Virus record (IMG/VR): IMGVR_UViG_3300031578_000129
Span: 1-42,020 of that record
Strand: one strand, 5' to 3'
DNA from: a virus
Length of the DNA: 42,020 nucleotides
The translations under genes were made by a program, and so were the position numbers. The notes beneath the pieces were generated by a model. That model had not been told where the DNA came from. It was given only the letters and a program-made list of their open reading frames with translations, and did not search any database. Of the stretch, positions 1-8,594 are shown piece after piece (position 1 is the stretch's first letter; every line of letters starts with the position of its first letter).

Positions 1-627
1 TGTTGCACTAGTTATCAAATGGCATTCATCAAAGATAACCATATTATATCTAGCTAGTTTATGAGAAAATTCACTTAATCTATTTCGTAAAGTAGGAGTC
101 ATACATACCATAATATCCGCCCATTTAATATTTTGCCCTTGCATATACCCCCATTTATCCCCAAACATTTTAGGCATATCATCTAAAAACTGTTGATATA
201 AATCTTTATTATTAACCAATATCAAAGCTCTTGCTTCAGGAAATGATTTATAAATCATAGCAGCTATTAAAGTTTTTCCCGCATTAGTAGCTGCTCCGAT
301 AATACCCCTTTGAAATTGTATTCCACCTACTTCATTATATATTATACTTTTTACTGCTTTTACCTGATAATCTCTAGCTTTAAACTCACCTACTTTTATA
401 GGTATCTCATTAAATTCTAGTACATTACGTCTATCTATTATATCATATTCTTCTTTATATTTTTCTATTAAACTAATAACCATAGGAAAAAGTCCAGTCT
501 TACTATACCCTTGATCGGTTAAATATTTGATCTTACCATCCCATCCAGGTTCCATATAAGGACGAAGATACCATTGATTTGGGTGTCTGACTTTCATATC
601 TTCATACACTTTATTCAATACTTTCAT
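1..627 (-). CDS. UvsW-like superfamily 2 DNA helicase, N-terminal part (runs off the window)
   Basis: This gene is cut by the left edge; the 209 visible residues are its N-terminal part, read from the sequence with ATG at 627. A short N-terminal region contains GWDGK (about residues 28-32), as in T4 UvsW-type helicases. The Q-motif-like RDYQ is at 85-88, the Walker A ATNAGKT at 113-119 (Lys118) and the Walker B DECH at 200-203. These are hallmarks of DEAH/DECH ATP-dependent helicases. UvsW relatives unwind recombination intermediates and branched DNA and drive branch migration, which fits its place at the end of the primase/helicase operon. The helicase C-terminal domain lies outside the window. 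The family call is firm; the UvsW orthology is inferred from layout and context. Confidence 0.85.
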   Translation of the reverse strand, partial: MKVLNKVYEDMKVRHPNQWYLRPYMEPGWDGKIKYLTDQGYSKTGLFPMVISLIEKYKEEYDIIDRRNVLEFNEIPIKVGEFKARDYQVKAVKSIIYNEVGGIQFQRGIIGAATNAGKTLIAAMIYKSFPEARALILVNNKDLYQQFLDDMPKMFGDKWGYMQGQNIKWADIMVCMTPTLRNRLSEFSHKLARYNMVIFDECHLITSAT

Positions 628-652
628 ATTCCCCGAAAGTTTAAATTTATTA

Positions 653-874
653 TTATTTAATTCTATCCGAATCATTCCTTATTTTATATTCTTCAAGATT
701 TTTTATCAATATTTTATTATCTTTTAACCATTTCACTACTTCTTTTTCTGTCGTATCCGAATTTCTTGAAAGACAATAGATTAATATATTCCTACCTTCT
801 TCATAATAAATAGCTGTATTTTTTATACTACTCTGTAATCTATTAAAAGCCATTTCAATTGCAAACGATTTCAT
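653..874 (-). CDS. hypothetical protein, 73 aa
   Basis: This small protein is mixed in charge and starts MKSFAIEMAFNRL. I do not recognise it. It carries a predicted helical segment with many Lys and Glu residues (about 40-65) and has no membrane segment or cysteine pair. Its ATG overlaps the stop of the preceding 261-residue gene by 4 nt, so the two are probably translationally coupled. It stands between the primase-linked gene and the SF2 helicase, so a role in DNA replication or repair is possible from position only. Confidence 0.6.
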   Translation of the reverse strand: MKSFAIEMAFNRLQSSIKNTAIYYEEGRNILIYCLSRNSDTTEKEVVKWLKDNKILIKNLEEYKIRNDSDRIK

Positions 875-1656
875 TTTTTATTAACTTTAATACCATGTGT
901 AAAGCAATACCTAATCACTCTTTCAATTGCTTTAGTCCCCACTAACTGTGTTGGGTGGGGTATTCCTTTAGAAAAATCAAACCCATCAAATTGAGCTTGC
1001 ATATATATTTTAACTGACACATTTAATTTTTCAGCCTGTTCTCTAGCCCTTACAAACCAAACATATCTTTCTGGTAATTGTTCTAAAACATCATGCATAC
1101 CTGTATTTTCAATAACCCTCTGAGCATAAGCTCTATACATTAAGTTTGTCATTTCTGTATCCTTATCTTTTTCTATTTCCAACATAGCTTGATAAGTCTC
1201 ATAAATTCCCTCATACATTACAGGAAATTTATTTATATTAAATTTTTTCATCTTAGATAACCCTATCTGTATATATTTTAAAAAACCATATCTACGAGTA
1301 AGGTTAAATTCATTAGTAAAATTTAAGGCGTGAGCAGTTATTTCTTTAAGAACCCCCCAATCTCTACTACCAACTTTAATTGGAGTTATCCCTCGGTGTT
1401 TCATTCTCTTTCGAGTAGCATAAATTAATTGGGCAAGAAGATCTGCATCACGCCTTGATGATTGAACTAATCTTTTAGCTTTCTTTTCCATGTGTTCTGT
1501 ACTAATAGAAATAGTTCTTGTATGTAAAGAATAAGGTTTTGCTATAAAGAAAAATTTATTAGTTAATCCTTCGATATCTACTCCAATAGGCATTAACTCT
1601 TTCATAAGATTAAAAAAATCTTTTTTGGTTATATGTATACTTGGTTCACGATGCAT
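871..1656 (-). CDS. hypothetical protein in the replication operon, 261 aa
   Basis: I do not recognise this protein. It looks soluble, basic and mostly helical (for example a KKAKRLVQSSRRD stretch near residue 85). It has no Walker motif, zinc ligand set or membrane segment. The start overlaps the end of the primase gene by 11 nt and the stop overlaps the next gene by 4 nt, placing it firmly inside the helicase-primase-SF2 helicase operon. Helicase loaders and single-strand-binding accessory proteins often occupy such positions in phages, but nothing in this sequence identifies it as either. Confidence 0.75.
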   Translation of the reverse strand: MHREPSIHITKKDFFNLMKELMPIGVDIEGLTNKFFFIAKPYSLHTRTISISTEHMEKKAKRLVQSSRRDADLLAQLIYATRKRMKHRGITPIKVGSRDWGVLKEITAHALNFTNEFNLTRRYGFLKYIQIGLSKMKKFNINKFPVMYEGIYETYQAMLEIEKDKDTEMTNLMYRAYAQRVIENTGMHDVLEQLPERYVWFVRAREQAEKLNVSVKIYMQAQFDGFDFSKGIPHPTQLVGTKAIERVIRYCFTHGIKVNKK

Positions 1657-2584
1657 GTTTCATCTTTATTAAATCATTATAATTTAACCACCGAGATCTA
1701 TTCACATATCGTAATGTTCTTTTTTGTCCTATATCATTTACATCCTTACCTTCTGGTAATTCAATAAGTTTCAAATTTTTATGATAAGTTAATTCTAATG
1801 ATACTTTAATGGCATCCTCCATAGCATCTGGATCAAGTAATATAATAACATTCTCAACATCTGATTTGATCAACATAGAAATCTGATAATGTGATATCTT
1901 CTTACCACCTGTTGCTACTCCCTGATCTCCCATTGTCTGAGCATTAATGACCCCTTCTACTAAATATATAGTTTGGTATAAAGCAAGAGCATCTATATTA
2001 TACATAATAAGAGATTTACCTAATCCAAAATCCTCTATCTTAGGATTCATATACTTAGGACCCATACCTACAAATCTTCTACCATTAAAATATATTAATT
2101 TACCACCTGCATAAAATGGTATTATTATATAACCAAAATAATCCCCTCTAGTCCCATAACCCCAACCTTTATATGCCATCTCTTCTGGATCAAATCCCCT
2201 TCCACTTACATAATTTCTTGCAGTCTTTGCTAACCTACTATCTCCTAATACCAAACTCTTAAATCCATCTGGTAATACAGTATCTATTCTTTCAATCCTT
2301 TCAATTATAGGTTCTAAGTATTCCCTTCCTTCATACGCTTCAAGATAATTCCAAGTCTCTTGAAAATTTGAAAATCCTTCCATATCCATTACTAATCTAA
2401 CAGGTGAAGGATGAAATCCGCATACAAAACAATTAGTTCTATTCCGTGAAAGGTTCATTCCAAATTTATCTATTCTTCCACAGTCAGGACAATTACCCTT
2501 TAACCATCCTCTACGGTATTCCCTTAACCCCAATCTTTTTAGAGCATACGAATAAAGCTTAGTTCTTATAATTTTATTCAGCAT
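1646..2584 (-). CDS. DNA primase (zinc ribbon plus TOPRIM)
   Basis: The protein makes RNA primers for lagging-strand synthesis. At the N-terminus two CxxC pairs (Cys32/Cys35 and Cys52/Cys55) form the CHC2-type zinc ribbon used to read single-stranded template. The central region (about 110-200) matches the primase catalytic core. The TOPRIM fold follows: the YLVEG motif has the conserved acidic residue at Glu210 and LLDPDAM supplies Asp251 and Asp253, the expected metal ligands. At 312 residues it is shorter than bacterial DnaG and lacks a clear helicase-binding C-terminal domain, as is common in phages. It overlaps the replicative helicase gene by 11 nt, so the two partners of the primosome are co-expressed. 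Confidence 0.93.
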   Translation of the reverse strand: MLNKIIRTKLYSYALKRLGLREYRRGWLKGNCPDCGRIDKFGMNLSRNRTNCFVCGFHPSPVRLVMDMEGFSNFQETWNYLEAYEGREYLEPIIERIERIDTVLPDGFKSLVLGDSRLAKTARNYVSGRGFDPEEMAYKGWGYGTRGDYFGYIIIPFYAGGKLIYFNGRRFVGMGPKYMNPKIEDFGLGKSLIMYNIDALALYQTIYLVEGVINAQTMGDQGVATGGKKISHYQISMLIKSDVENVIILLDPDAMEDAIKVSLELTYHKNLKLIELPEGKDVNDIGQKRTLRYVNRSRWLNYNDLIKMKHAS

Positions 2585-4010
2585 CTTCTAAATCTTTATT
2601 TCTTAATTTTCTTCTTGAACCTTCATAACTATTATCTCTCGTATCTGAACCATCAGAAGGGTATGATTTATTATACTCTTCTAATTCTTTTTTCGATAAC
2701 GGTCTTAATAATTGTATTACTGGATCAATCTTAAAAATTACTTTACCATGTGGTGGTCCATCTCTTTGATCTATAATAGTTAATCTTTGATACCCATTTG
2801 TTTCTTCTCTTTCAGATCTATTCAATCCATATAAAGCTTGAACATGTCTAGTGATATCAATAGCTCCAGCAACATCAGTAGATTCATAAATCTTTCCTTC
2901 CCTTTGTTTAGCAGCTTCTCTAGTAACATGTTGAGCAGTCCAAACTAAATCAATATTTTTTTCCAAAGCCAAATTCCCCATATCAATATAAGCTTCTGAT
3001 ATCCTTTCATGAAGAGAATCTTTACCAGATATACAACCCATTTTAGAAACATAATCTATAACAAGAATATCAACTTGAAAACCATATTCCCGATACAAAT
3101 AATCTATATAATTCCCAATATCTGTAGCTGTAGTTACAAGTGAAGGCATTCTTTTAACTATAATCTCACCACCATGCCTTTTACTTTTACGTAATGATTC
3201 CCTTACTACCTGATCTACATCACCATCTTCATCTAATAACTCCTTTTTAGTTACACCGGCTACACATTGTTCAATCCTCATTAAAATTTCATCCTCCCCA
3301 TTATCCAAATCTATAATCAGAACATTCTTTTTATACCTTTGCATATATCTTAAAGATATATTAATAAGTACCCCTGTTTTAAATTTCTTAGCTCGATCAA
3401 GAACAACCAATATACTCCCTTTAGAATATCCTCCAGCATTTGTTAACCTATTTAATTGTTCCCATGGCATAGTAATAATAGAACCTTTTTCTTTTCTTTT
3501 AACTTGCCTTAATCTTACATCACGAACTAAAAATGTTCCCTTTTCTTCTATCTTCTGAATACGAGGGGCAATAGCTTTTTGAACCTTTCTAGAAAATATA
3601 TCATATTGTTCATAATCCAATAAATTAATATTTTCTATCTCATGTTTTAAATCTACGTATTGTGCAAATTTTTCTGTACTAGCTAAGATTTCGTCACCAT
3701 CTTTAATTATACCTTTAAATAAATCAGAAGCAATAGATAATATTTCTTTTCTATCATTATCAGTAAGATTATTAACAAATTCTCGATTATCAAATGTTTT
3801 ATGTAATTCTTCAAATAAAATAGTTTTTCCAGGAATTGTTTTTCGCCTTTTATAATAAGACTTTAAAGTAAAAGCTATTACAGCATGTTCAACTAAAGTA
3901 AAATAAGAATCATCATATAATTCTATTACCTTATAACCGTTTTTATCCTGAACTGTATATTTTAATAAATCTAATTGAAAATCAGTAGTGAATTTGAATT
4001 TCATAATCAC
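2574..4010 (-). CDS. DnaB/gp41-like replicative DNA helicase
   Basis: This is the probable replicative hexameric helicase. Residues 1-150 form a divergent helical N-terminal domain. The RecA-like core begins with GGYSKGSILVV (about 193-203), followed by the phosphate-binding loop DRAKKFKT (205-212). The Lys211-Thr212 pair is kept, but the usual Gly before it is Phe210. LIIDLDNGED follows at about 231-240, the Walker B LVIDY at 316-320 and the sensor-like TAQH at 358-361. This order matches DnaB and T4 gp41. It is the first gene of the leftward replication operon and lies next to the only divergent promoter region in the window. The degenerate P-loop is unusual, although the other motifs are intact. 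Confidence 0.9.
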   Translation of the reverse strand: MIMKFKFTTDFQLDLLKYTVQDKNGYKVIELYDDSYFTLVEHAVIAFTLKSYYKRRKTIPGKTILFEELHKTFDNREFVNNLTDNDRKEILSIASDLFKGIIKDGDEILASTEKFAQYVDLKHEIENINLLDYEQYDIFSRKVQKAIAPRIQKIEEKGTFLVRDVRLRQVKRKEKGSIITMPWEQLNRLTNAGGYSKGSILVVLDRAKKFKTGVLINISLRYMQRYKKNVLIIDLDNGEDEILMRIEQCVAGVTKKELLDEDGDVDQVVRESLRKSKRHGGEIIVKRMPSLVTTATDIGNYIDYLYREYGFQVDILVIDYVSKMGCISGKDSLHERISEAYIDMGNLALEKNIDLVWTAQHVTREAAKQREGKIYESTDVAGAIDITRHVQALYGLNRSEREETNGYQRLTIIDQRDGPPHGKVIFKIDPVIQLLRPLSKKELEEYNKSYPSDGSDTRDNSYEGSRRKLRNKDLEDAE

Positions 4011-4027
4011 CCAATTAACTTATGCAA

Positions 4028-4048
4028 CATTATTATATAGTATATAGT
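4028..4048 (-). promoter_or_regulatory. candidate phage promoter element upstream of the helicase operon
   Basis: On the minus strand this reads ACTATATACTATATAATAA, about 20-40 nt before the ATG of the helicase gene. Closely similar AT-rich strings precede other minus-strand genes (6082-6105, 26117-26145, 9299-9330, 22501-22533), with the shared core ACTATA-N3-TATATAAT. The recurrence at gene starts suggests a promoter. The AT content of the whole genome makes chance matches easier, so this remains a candidate. Confidence 0.4.
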
Positions 4049-4097
4049 ATAATCCCAAAGAACTAGTAACCTTGTTAAAAGAATTTGCCTTAATGTA

Positions 4098-4129
4098 TTT
4101 GCATATTAAATAAATATATATTATATTTG
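4098..4129 (+). promoter_or_regulatory. Bacteroidota-type promoter (TTTG-N20-TATATTTG) for the plus-strand gene
   Basis: TTTG at 4098-4101 and TATATTTG at 4122-4129 are separated by 20 nt. They match the Bacteroidota housekeeping consensus of TTTG about 19 nt from TAnnTTTG (-33/-7 elements). The -7 box ends 23 nt before the ATG at 4153, leaving room for a short leader. It suggests that this gene is read by the host polymerase. It is the main sequence evidence for the host phylum. Confidence 0.55.
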
Positions 4130-4152
4130 AATTACAATACTAATTATAAAAA

Positions 4153-4803
4153 ATGGAAATACATAGATTAGTACCCATGAAAGAAGGTTATGATCAAAAC
4201 CTTTTCAACAAATTATACAAAGAAACTGAGGGCTTAAGGAATTTATTAACTTATCAAATCGATGCTAGAAGATATGGAGTAACTCCAGATATTATACACT
4301 CTTGGTTTGATGATAAATTTATCTGGGTATTTAATAAATATTATGGGGAATTATCAGAAGGCCAATTAAAAGGTAGATTAATTAATTCCCTTAAAACATT
4401 TAAATTTAGGATATTAAGAAAAGCATATTCTAAATATAATATCCATATTAACGAAGTCAGATTAGAAGGAGAAATGAATCTAATAAATATTATCCAAATA
4501 GAAGAAGAAATATCAAATCATGATTTGTTTTTAGAAATGGCATTAAAATACCTTAAGAAAAATTTATGTGATGATGCTTATTTAATTTTAGAATTGGAAT
4601 TAAATCCCCCACCATATATACTTAAAAGAATTAGTTCATCCAAAACGAAAATACCCAGCAAATTACTTGCTGAGTATTTAGATTTAGAACCTATTAAAAA
4701 TAGTTCTTTATATATAAATGAACTTAGATCTGAAATAGGTTCATGTATTGAATGCGCTAAAAATTATTTTTCTAAACAGTCGTTTGCCATGCAAGTACAG
4801 TAA
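4153..4803 (+). CDS. putative sigma-like transcription factor (divergent), 216 aa
   Basis: This is the only convincing plus-strand gene. The protein is helical and charged with no membrane segment. Residues about 45-100 (DIIHSWFDDKFIWVF, then LKGRLINSLKTFKFRILRKAY) have the spacing of sigma-70 region 2: an acidic-aromatic helix, a helix for core binding, and a basic helix that would contact the -10 element. The C-terminal part (about 125-200) contains DAYLILELELNPPP and IPSKLLAEYLDL, which resemble a region-4-like helix-turn-helix. This would make it a distant analogue of T4 gp55, the late sigma factor. Identification is by pattern only and could be wrong; another helical DNA-binding protein is the main alternative. 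It is read from its own host-like promoter, divergently from the replication operon, and its last 32 nt overlap the 3' end of the opposing appendage gene. Confidence 0.55.
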   Translation: MEIHRLVPMKEGYDQNLFNKLYKETEGLRNLLTYQIDARRYGVTPDIIHSWFDDKFIWVFNKYYGELSEGQLKGRLINSLKTFKFRILRKAYSKYNIHINEVRLEGEMNLINIIQIEEEISNHDLFLEMALKYLKKNLCDDAYLILELELNPPPYILKRISSSKTKIPSKLLAEYLDLEPIKNSSLYINELRSEIGSCIECAKNYFSKQSFAMQVQ

Positions 4804-6052
4804 CACTTATTGTAACTAAATGTGTAGCCGGTGTTCCCGCAACTACAAACCAATAAAGGGTCTTATTAGTTTTAAGTCCTATTATACTACTTTCAAAAGC
4901 ATTTGTACCTTCATTTACCCCAGATGCAGCTAATTCTATATTAACTGATCCCCCAACTGTAACATCCTTTTTAAATCCTAATATTACTTTATCAGTTGCG
5001 ATTGTATATTGAGAAGCTAAAACTATTCTAAGCCAAGCTATCTCACAATCACTGGGTACTATAGCAGAAAGATCAAGATAACCAGTACTACTTGCAAAAC
5101 TACCAAAATCAGACATATCAAAATCTGATATTATAGGTGTATCTCTCCAATATAATCTTTTACCTAAAGGAGTTGCCCAATCCCCCTCACCATTTAAAAA
5201 CTCTGAAGCTATATTAGAAAGTTTTGGTAATAACCCATGTCTTGTATCAGTAGCATCAAGATCGGTATTATCATCAGGAACTCCCCAATCATCAAGTTTA
5301 GTTGCTTGAAGAATGATTATATCATCTTCATTATCTTTTGCGATTTGATCCAGAGCATCTAATGAATCAGAAATAGATTGAAGATTAGTTATAAAATTTT
5401 GTTCAGAAAATTGACGATCCCCAATAGCTCCATCTGCAGGAATTGTTCCTACTGCACCATCTACAGTTTCATCCAAAAATTTAACAGCAGTACCACTACC
5501 CCAAAGTTTAGCAGCTATATTCTGATCACCATAGTTTTGGGATACATTAGCCTTATAATAAATTAAATCAGCAAAGTCATTAGCCCCCGGAACTTCTTCA
5601 ATATATCCTATTGGAACTTGTTTTGTAGGATAATCAAGGGTAGGTATTCCTCCACCATCACTTCCAGCTTTAACCCCATAAGTAGCATTATTAGCCCCAG
5701 GTACTGAAGGATAATAAGCATGTTCAAAATAAAGTATATGCCATTTAATACCAGTAGGAGCAGATACAACAATTGTAAAATCTATATCACCATCTTCAGT
5801 AATAATCTGACCTTGAGTACTAATAAGAATCCCGCGGTTAGCTTCAATAACAGGAGTAGGATAAGTTTTATCATATTTAGCTATACCCCCACCAGATACC
5901 CTACAATAAACATTATTACCTGATTGAGCTTGATATTCAGTCATCGCATTAAATCCATAATACCTACCAGGGTTTAATATCCCTATCAAGGCATCTCTTA
6001 GCTCGAAAGAGAGAATATCTGCTTGATAAGTTGTGTATTGACGTTGACTCAT
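4772..6052 (-). CDS. baseplate or fibre-linked virion structural protein, 426 aa
   Basis: This is a probable tail appendage protein, the last gene of the leftward tail module. The N-terminal part (about 1-180) is beta-rich with many Gly, Asn and Tyr residues and ends in YPTKQVPIGYIEEVPG, a layout seen in phage baseplate and fibre-anchoring proteins. A short helical stretch with a heptad-like pattern (about 218-255) suggests trimerisation. The C-terminal 140 residues look like a beta-sandwich knob. There is no catalytic motif. It follows the gpI-like gene after a 134-nt AT-rich gap with a candidate promoter, so it may be expressed separately. Its last 32 nt overlap the end of the convergent sigma-like gene. 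Confidence 0.6.
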   Translation of the reverse strand: MSQRQYTTYQADILSFELRDALIGILNPGRYYGFNAMTEYQAQSGNNVYCRVSGGGIAKYDKTYPTPVIEANRGILISTQGQIITEDGDIDFTIVVSAPTGIKWHILYFEHAYYPSVPGANNATYGVKAGSDGGGIPTLDYPTKQVPIGYIEEVPGANDFADLIYYKANVSQNYGDQNIAAKLWGSGTAVKFLDETVDGAVGTIPADGAIGDRQFSEQNFITNLQSISDSLDALDQIAKDNEDDIIILQATKLDDWGVPDDNTDLDATDTRHGLLPKLSNIASEFLNGEGDWATPLGKRLYWRDTPIISDFDMSDFGSFASSTGYLDLSAIVPSDCEIAWLRIVLASQYTIATDKVILGFKKDVTVGGSVNIELAASGVNEGTNAFESSIIGLKTNKTLYWFVVAGTPATHLVTISVTVLAWQTTV

Positions 6053-6081
6053 GACTTTAAATTATTATCTAGTTTATAAAT

Positions 6082-6105
6082 TTTATTAATTATATAGAAT
6101 ATAGT
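6082..6105 (-). promoter_or_regulatory. candidate phage promoter element upstream of the 426-aa appendage gene
   Basis: The minus strand reads ACTATATTCTATATAATTAA here, about 30-50 nt before the ATG at 6052. It matches the elements at 4028-4048 and 26117-26145 (ACTATA-N3-TATATAAT). It lies in the 134-nt gene-free stretch 6053-6186, which otherwise holds only AT-rich sequence. Confidence 0.4.
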
Positions 6106-6186
6106 TAAATAAGTAATTAGGTTGCTAGAAAGTATATAAAATTAATTAAGAAGTATACCTTTTAACTAATCTAGTAGATAGTTTAA

Positions 6187-6852
6187 TTAAGTTGTGTAAG
6201 TTAATGACTCTAACTGAGCCCATATAGGATTAATGAAATTTTGAATAGTTGGTTTTAAATAATTATCAAGCCAAGCTTGAGGAGGGTTCTTAGACCCTGT
6301 TCCCGGTAAATCAGTTATGACTAAATCATAACCAGAATAAAATGTAAAACCTATGTCATAAAGAGGACCATCATCATAAAGCAAAGGATCAGGATATTCA
6401 TCATAACTTGTTAATGTTACCTCATTTTCTGTAAAGGTATCTATCATATATCCATATATTGCTAAAAAATATTCTAATGATTTCTTAGTACCTTTAGTTC
6501 TTAATATATGAGTTATATATCTTATTAAAATAATATACTCATCTTCACCACCACTATAAGATTGACCTATTCCTACATCTGGAGGGTTACCAAATAATGC
6601 TGAAATATAAATAAGAAGTTCTGTAGGGTTATCCCGAGTTAAACCAGATAAAGCTTCGGCATTTGTAATATCCAAAACCTCATCTATAGAAGGGCTAAAT
6701 TTATTATCTATTTCAAGACAAAAAATTTCCAAATACCTTTCCAATAAACCTTCCCCATTCACATCTTTATAAGAATCATTTTCTTTAAAATAATTTGGAA
6801 ATTTCCCAAATAAGAAATTGGGTTTAGTAACTGTCTTTGCTAATGTGATCAT
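6187..6852 (-). CDS. gpI-like tail protein (baseplate wedge/fibre attachment)
   Basis: Position directly after the gpJ-like gene (4-nt overlap) and length (221 aa) fit the P2 gpI family, which joins the baseplate wedge and anchors tail fibres. The N-terminal half is helical and contains LLERYLEIFCLEID, DEVLDITNAEALSG and a segment ending IRYITHILRTKGTKKSLEYFLAIYGY. The second resembles the gpI pattern in which a helical bundle precedes a region with a conserved 'GT..ai...l.al' motif. The C-terminal 70 residues are rich in Tyr, Asp and Pro (YPDPLLYDDGPLYD) and may hold the fibre. The call rests mainly on gene order plus this pattern. Confidence 0.65.
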   Translation of the reverse strand: MITLAKTVTKPNFLFGKFPNYFKENDSYKDVNGEGLLERYLEIFCLEIDNKFSPSIDEVLDITNAEALSGLTRDNPTELLIYISALFGNPPDVGIGQSYSGGEDEYIILIRYITHILRTKGTKKSLEYFLAIYGYMIDTFTENEVTLTSYDEYPDPLLYDDGPLYDIGFTFYSGYDLVITDLPGTGSKNPPQAWLDNYLKPTIQNFINPIWAQLESLTYTT

Positions 6853-8582
6853 ACCCCTATTTGTTCATTAACAACTAATGTTAATTCATCAACATCATAT
6901 ACTGGAATAGTATAATCTTCAAATTCCATATCTTGATTATAAGGATAAGTTATAAATCTCCATTCATCTGCTACACTAAACGATCCCCACATTCCGATCT
7001 TTAAACTTCCGTCATTAGAAGTATAATCTGTATCTCCAGGATCAGTAACATGAATAGTAATTTGACCATCAAATGATTCTACCCCAGATGGACCAGTTCT
7101 ATATACCCTTGCAATAGTACTACTAATAACAACTAATCTCCAACTTGCAATTTGAACAGAACTAGATGTAATTTCTACATACCAATTATCTTCTAAAGGA
7201 TTAGAACCATTAAATATTCGAGGATATGGTTTACTAGAAACTAGATCTAATTTAAGATAATCTATTTTATCTAGGTTATCTATTAAAGCAATTATATCTG
7301 ACCTTCTTACCGATCTATTAATATCTGAATTATTAAACCCAAATTCATTTTGAAGAGCTGCTTTTATATCAGATTCTGCTTGGCTTGTATTTCTTCTAAA
7401 CTTAACAGTTGCAGTTATACCTAATCTTAATTTTGTTTCCCCAGCAGCATAAGCCTCAACTGAAGTAGAAATCATTTTTTTATCAGCAAAATAATCTTTT
7501 ACATCTAACAGCAATTGTGACGGAGCAGTTCCCCCTTCATTTGGAGCAACATAAAAAATAATTTTCTTTAGATTAGCCTTAAATTCTACAGCTGCTTTTC
7601 CTACACCAGGAACTAATAAACACATATCCTTATGATCCTGAAGAGTAACTGCCCTGTTTAAAGTTCGTAAACTTAAAGCAGCATGTTTCCTGATATCTTC
7701 TAAACCCTCTTCATCTAAACCTCCAACAGCGGGTAATTCATTGGTTATATCGTAATGATCAATAGTTGGAGTTTGAACTGGTGGTGTTGGAGCCGAATCC
7801 CATATTATTAATGTATTGGCTTCTACATTACCAGCTACTCCCTCACATATATAAAAGGTCCCATAAACTGTTTGTCCACTTGGAGGTATAGCGCCATGAA
7901 CATTATCCCCGAATACTACCCAGGCCTGTTTATTCTGATCTACTTCTACAATAAAATGGGTATCTTGTGGACCAGAAAAAGTAAAAGTATCCCTTAACTC
8001 CCAGGTTATAGAATTGATTTCAATCTGCAATGTCCCATCTTGATAATCATCAGGTAGTTCAAAAGATTGATCTGGAGATGAACTAGTCATGCCTAAATTT
8101 TCATCTATAACTTCTACCCGTTGTCTAGCTCCTACTACTGCATAAGATGCCCCCAAAAAAATAGTAATACTAGATTGTGTAATGAATTCTACCCCAGCTG
8201 CATTCTTAACTATATACCCTTCACTAATAGTTTCATTAGCCTGTAATGGAACTGGATCCCCACTTGTATCTACTGCAGTTATTTTAAGATCAACTACTGA
8301 TCCAATTTTAGCTTTAATTCGATAATCAATTAACCTTGTTAACTTAACCAGAGAACTATATTTTCTAGCAGTAGTAACAAAAGATTCTCTAGCTACACTA
8401 TCTACATAATAATTTAATTGTTCTACCAAACCAGCAAAGGCATTGATAATTATTACAAAGATATTACTCTCACTATGATCGGTTATCTCTGGAACTTCAG
8501 TCTGCATCCTGGTCAGAATAGAAGCCTTAATACTTTTATAACTACGATGTAAGTATGTTACCCATGTATTTTCTAAAGCCAT
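6849..8582 (-). CDS. baseplate J-like protein (wedge; T4 gp6/P2 gpJ family)
   Basis: At 577 residues this is a typical wedge protein that forms the ring around the hub. The N-terminus has the characteristic helical region (MQTEVPEITDHSESNIFVII, then AGLVEQLNYYVDSVARESFVTTA) before the beta-rich core. The core shows GGLDEEGLEDIRKHAALSLRTLNRAVTLQDHKDMCLLVPGVGKAAVE at about 285-335, the signature of baseplate J proteins. The C-terminal 130 residues add a beta domain. It follows the gp25-like gene by 12 nt and overlaps the gpI-like gene, reproducing the classic W-J-I order. Confidence 0.92.
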   Translation of the reverse strand: MALENTWVTYLHRSYKSIKASILTRMQTEVPEITDHSESNIFVIIINAFAGLVEQLNYYVDSVARESFVTTARKYSSLVKLTRLIDYRIKAKIGSVVDLKITAVDTSGDPVPLQANETISEGYIVKNAAGVEFITQSSITIFLGASYAVVGARQRVEVIDENLGMTSSSPDQSFELPDDYQDGTLQIEINSITWELRDTFTFSGPQDTHFIVEVDQNKQAWVVFGDNVHGAIPPSGQTVYGTFYICEGVAGNVEANTLIIWDSAPTPPVQTPTIDHYDITNELPAVGGLDEEGLEDIRKHAALSLRTLNRAVTLQDHKDMCLLVPGVGKAAVEFKANLKKIIFYVAPNEGGTAPSQLLLDVKDYFADKKMISTSVEAYAAGETKLRLGITATVKFRRNTSQAESDIKAALQNEFGFNNSDINRSVRRSDIIALIDNLDKIDYLKLDLVSSKPYPRIFNGSNPLEDNWYVEITSSSVQIASWRLVVISSTIARVYRTGPSGVESFDGQITIHVTDPGDTDYTSNDGSLKIGMWGSFSVADEWRFITYPYNQDMEFEDYTIPVYDVDELTLVVNEQIGV

Positions 8583-8594
8583 GATATGGGATTA

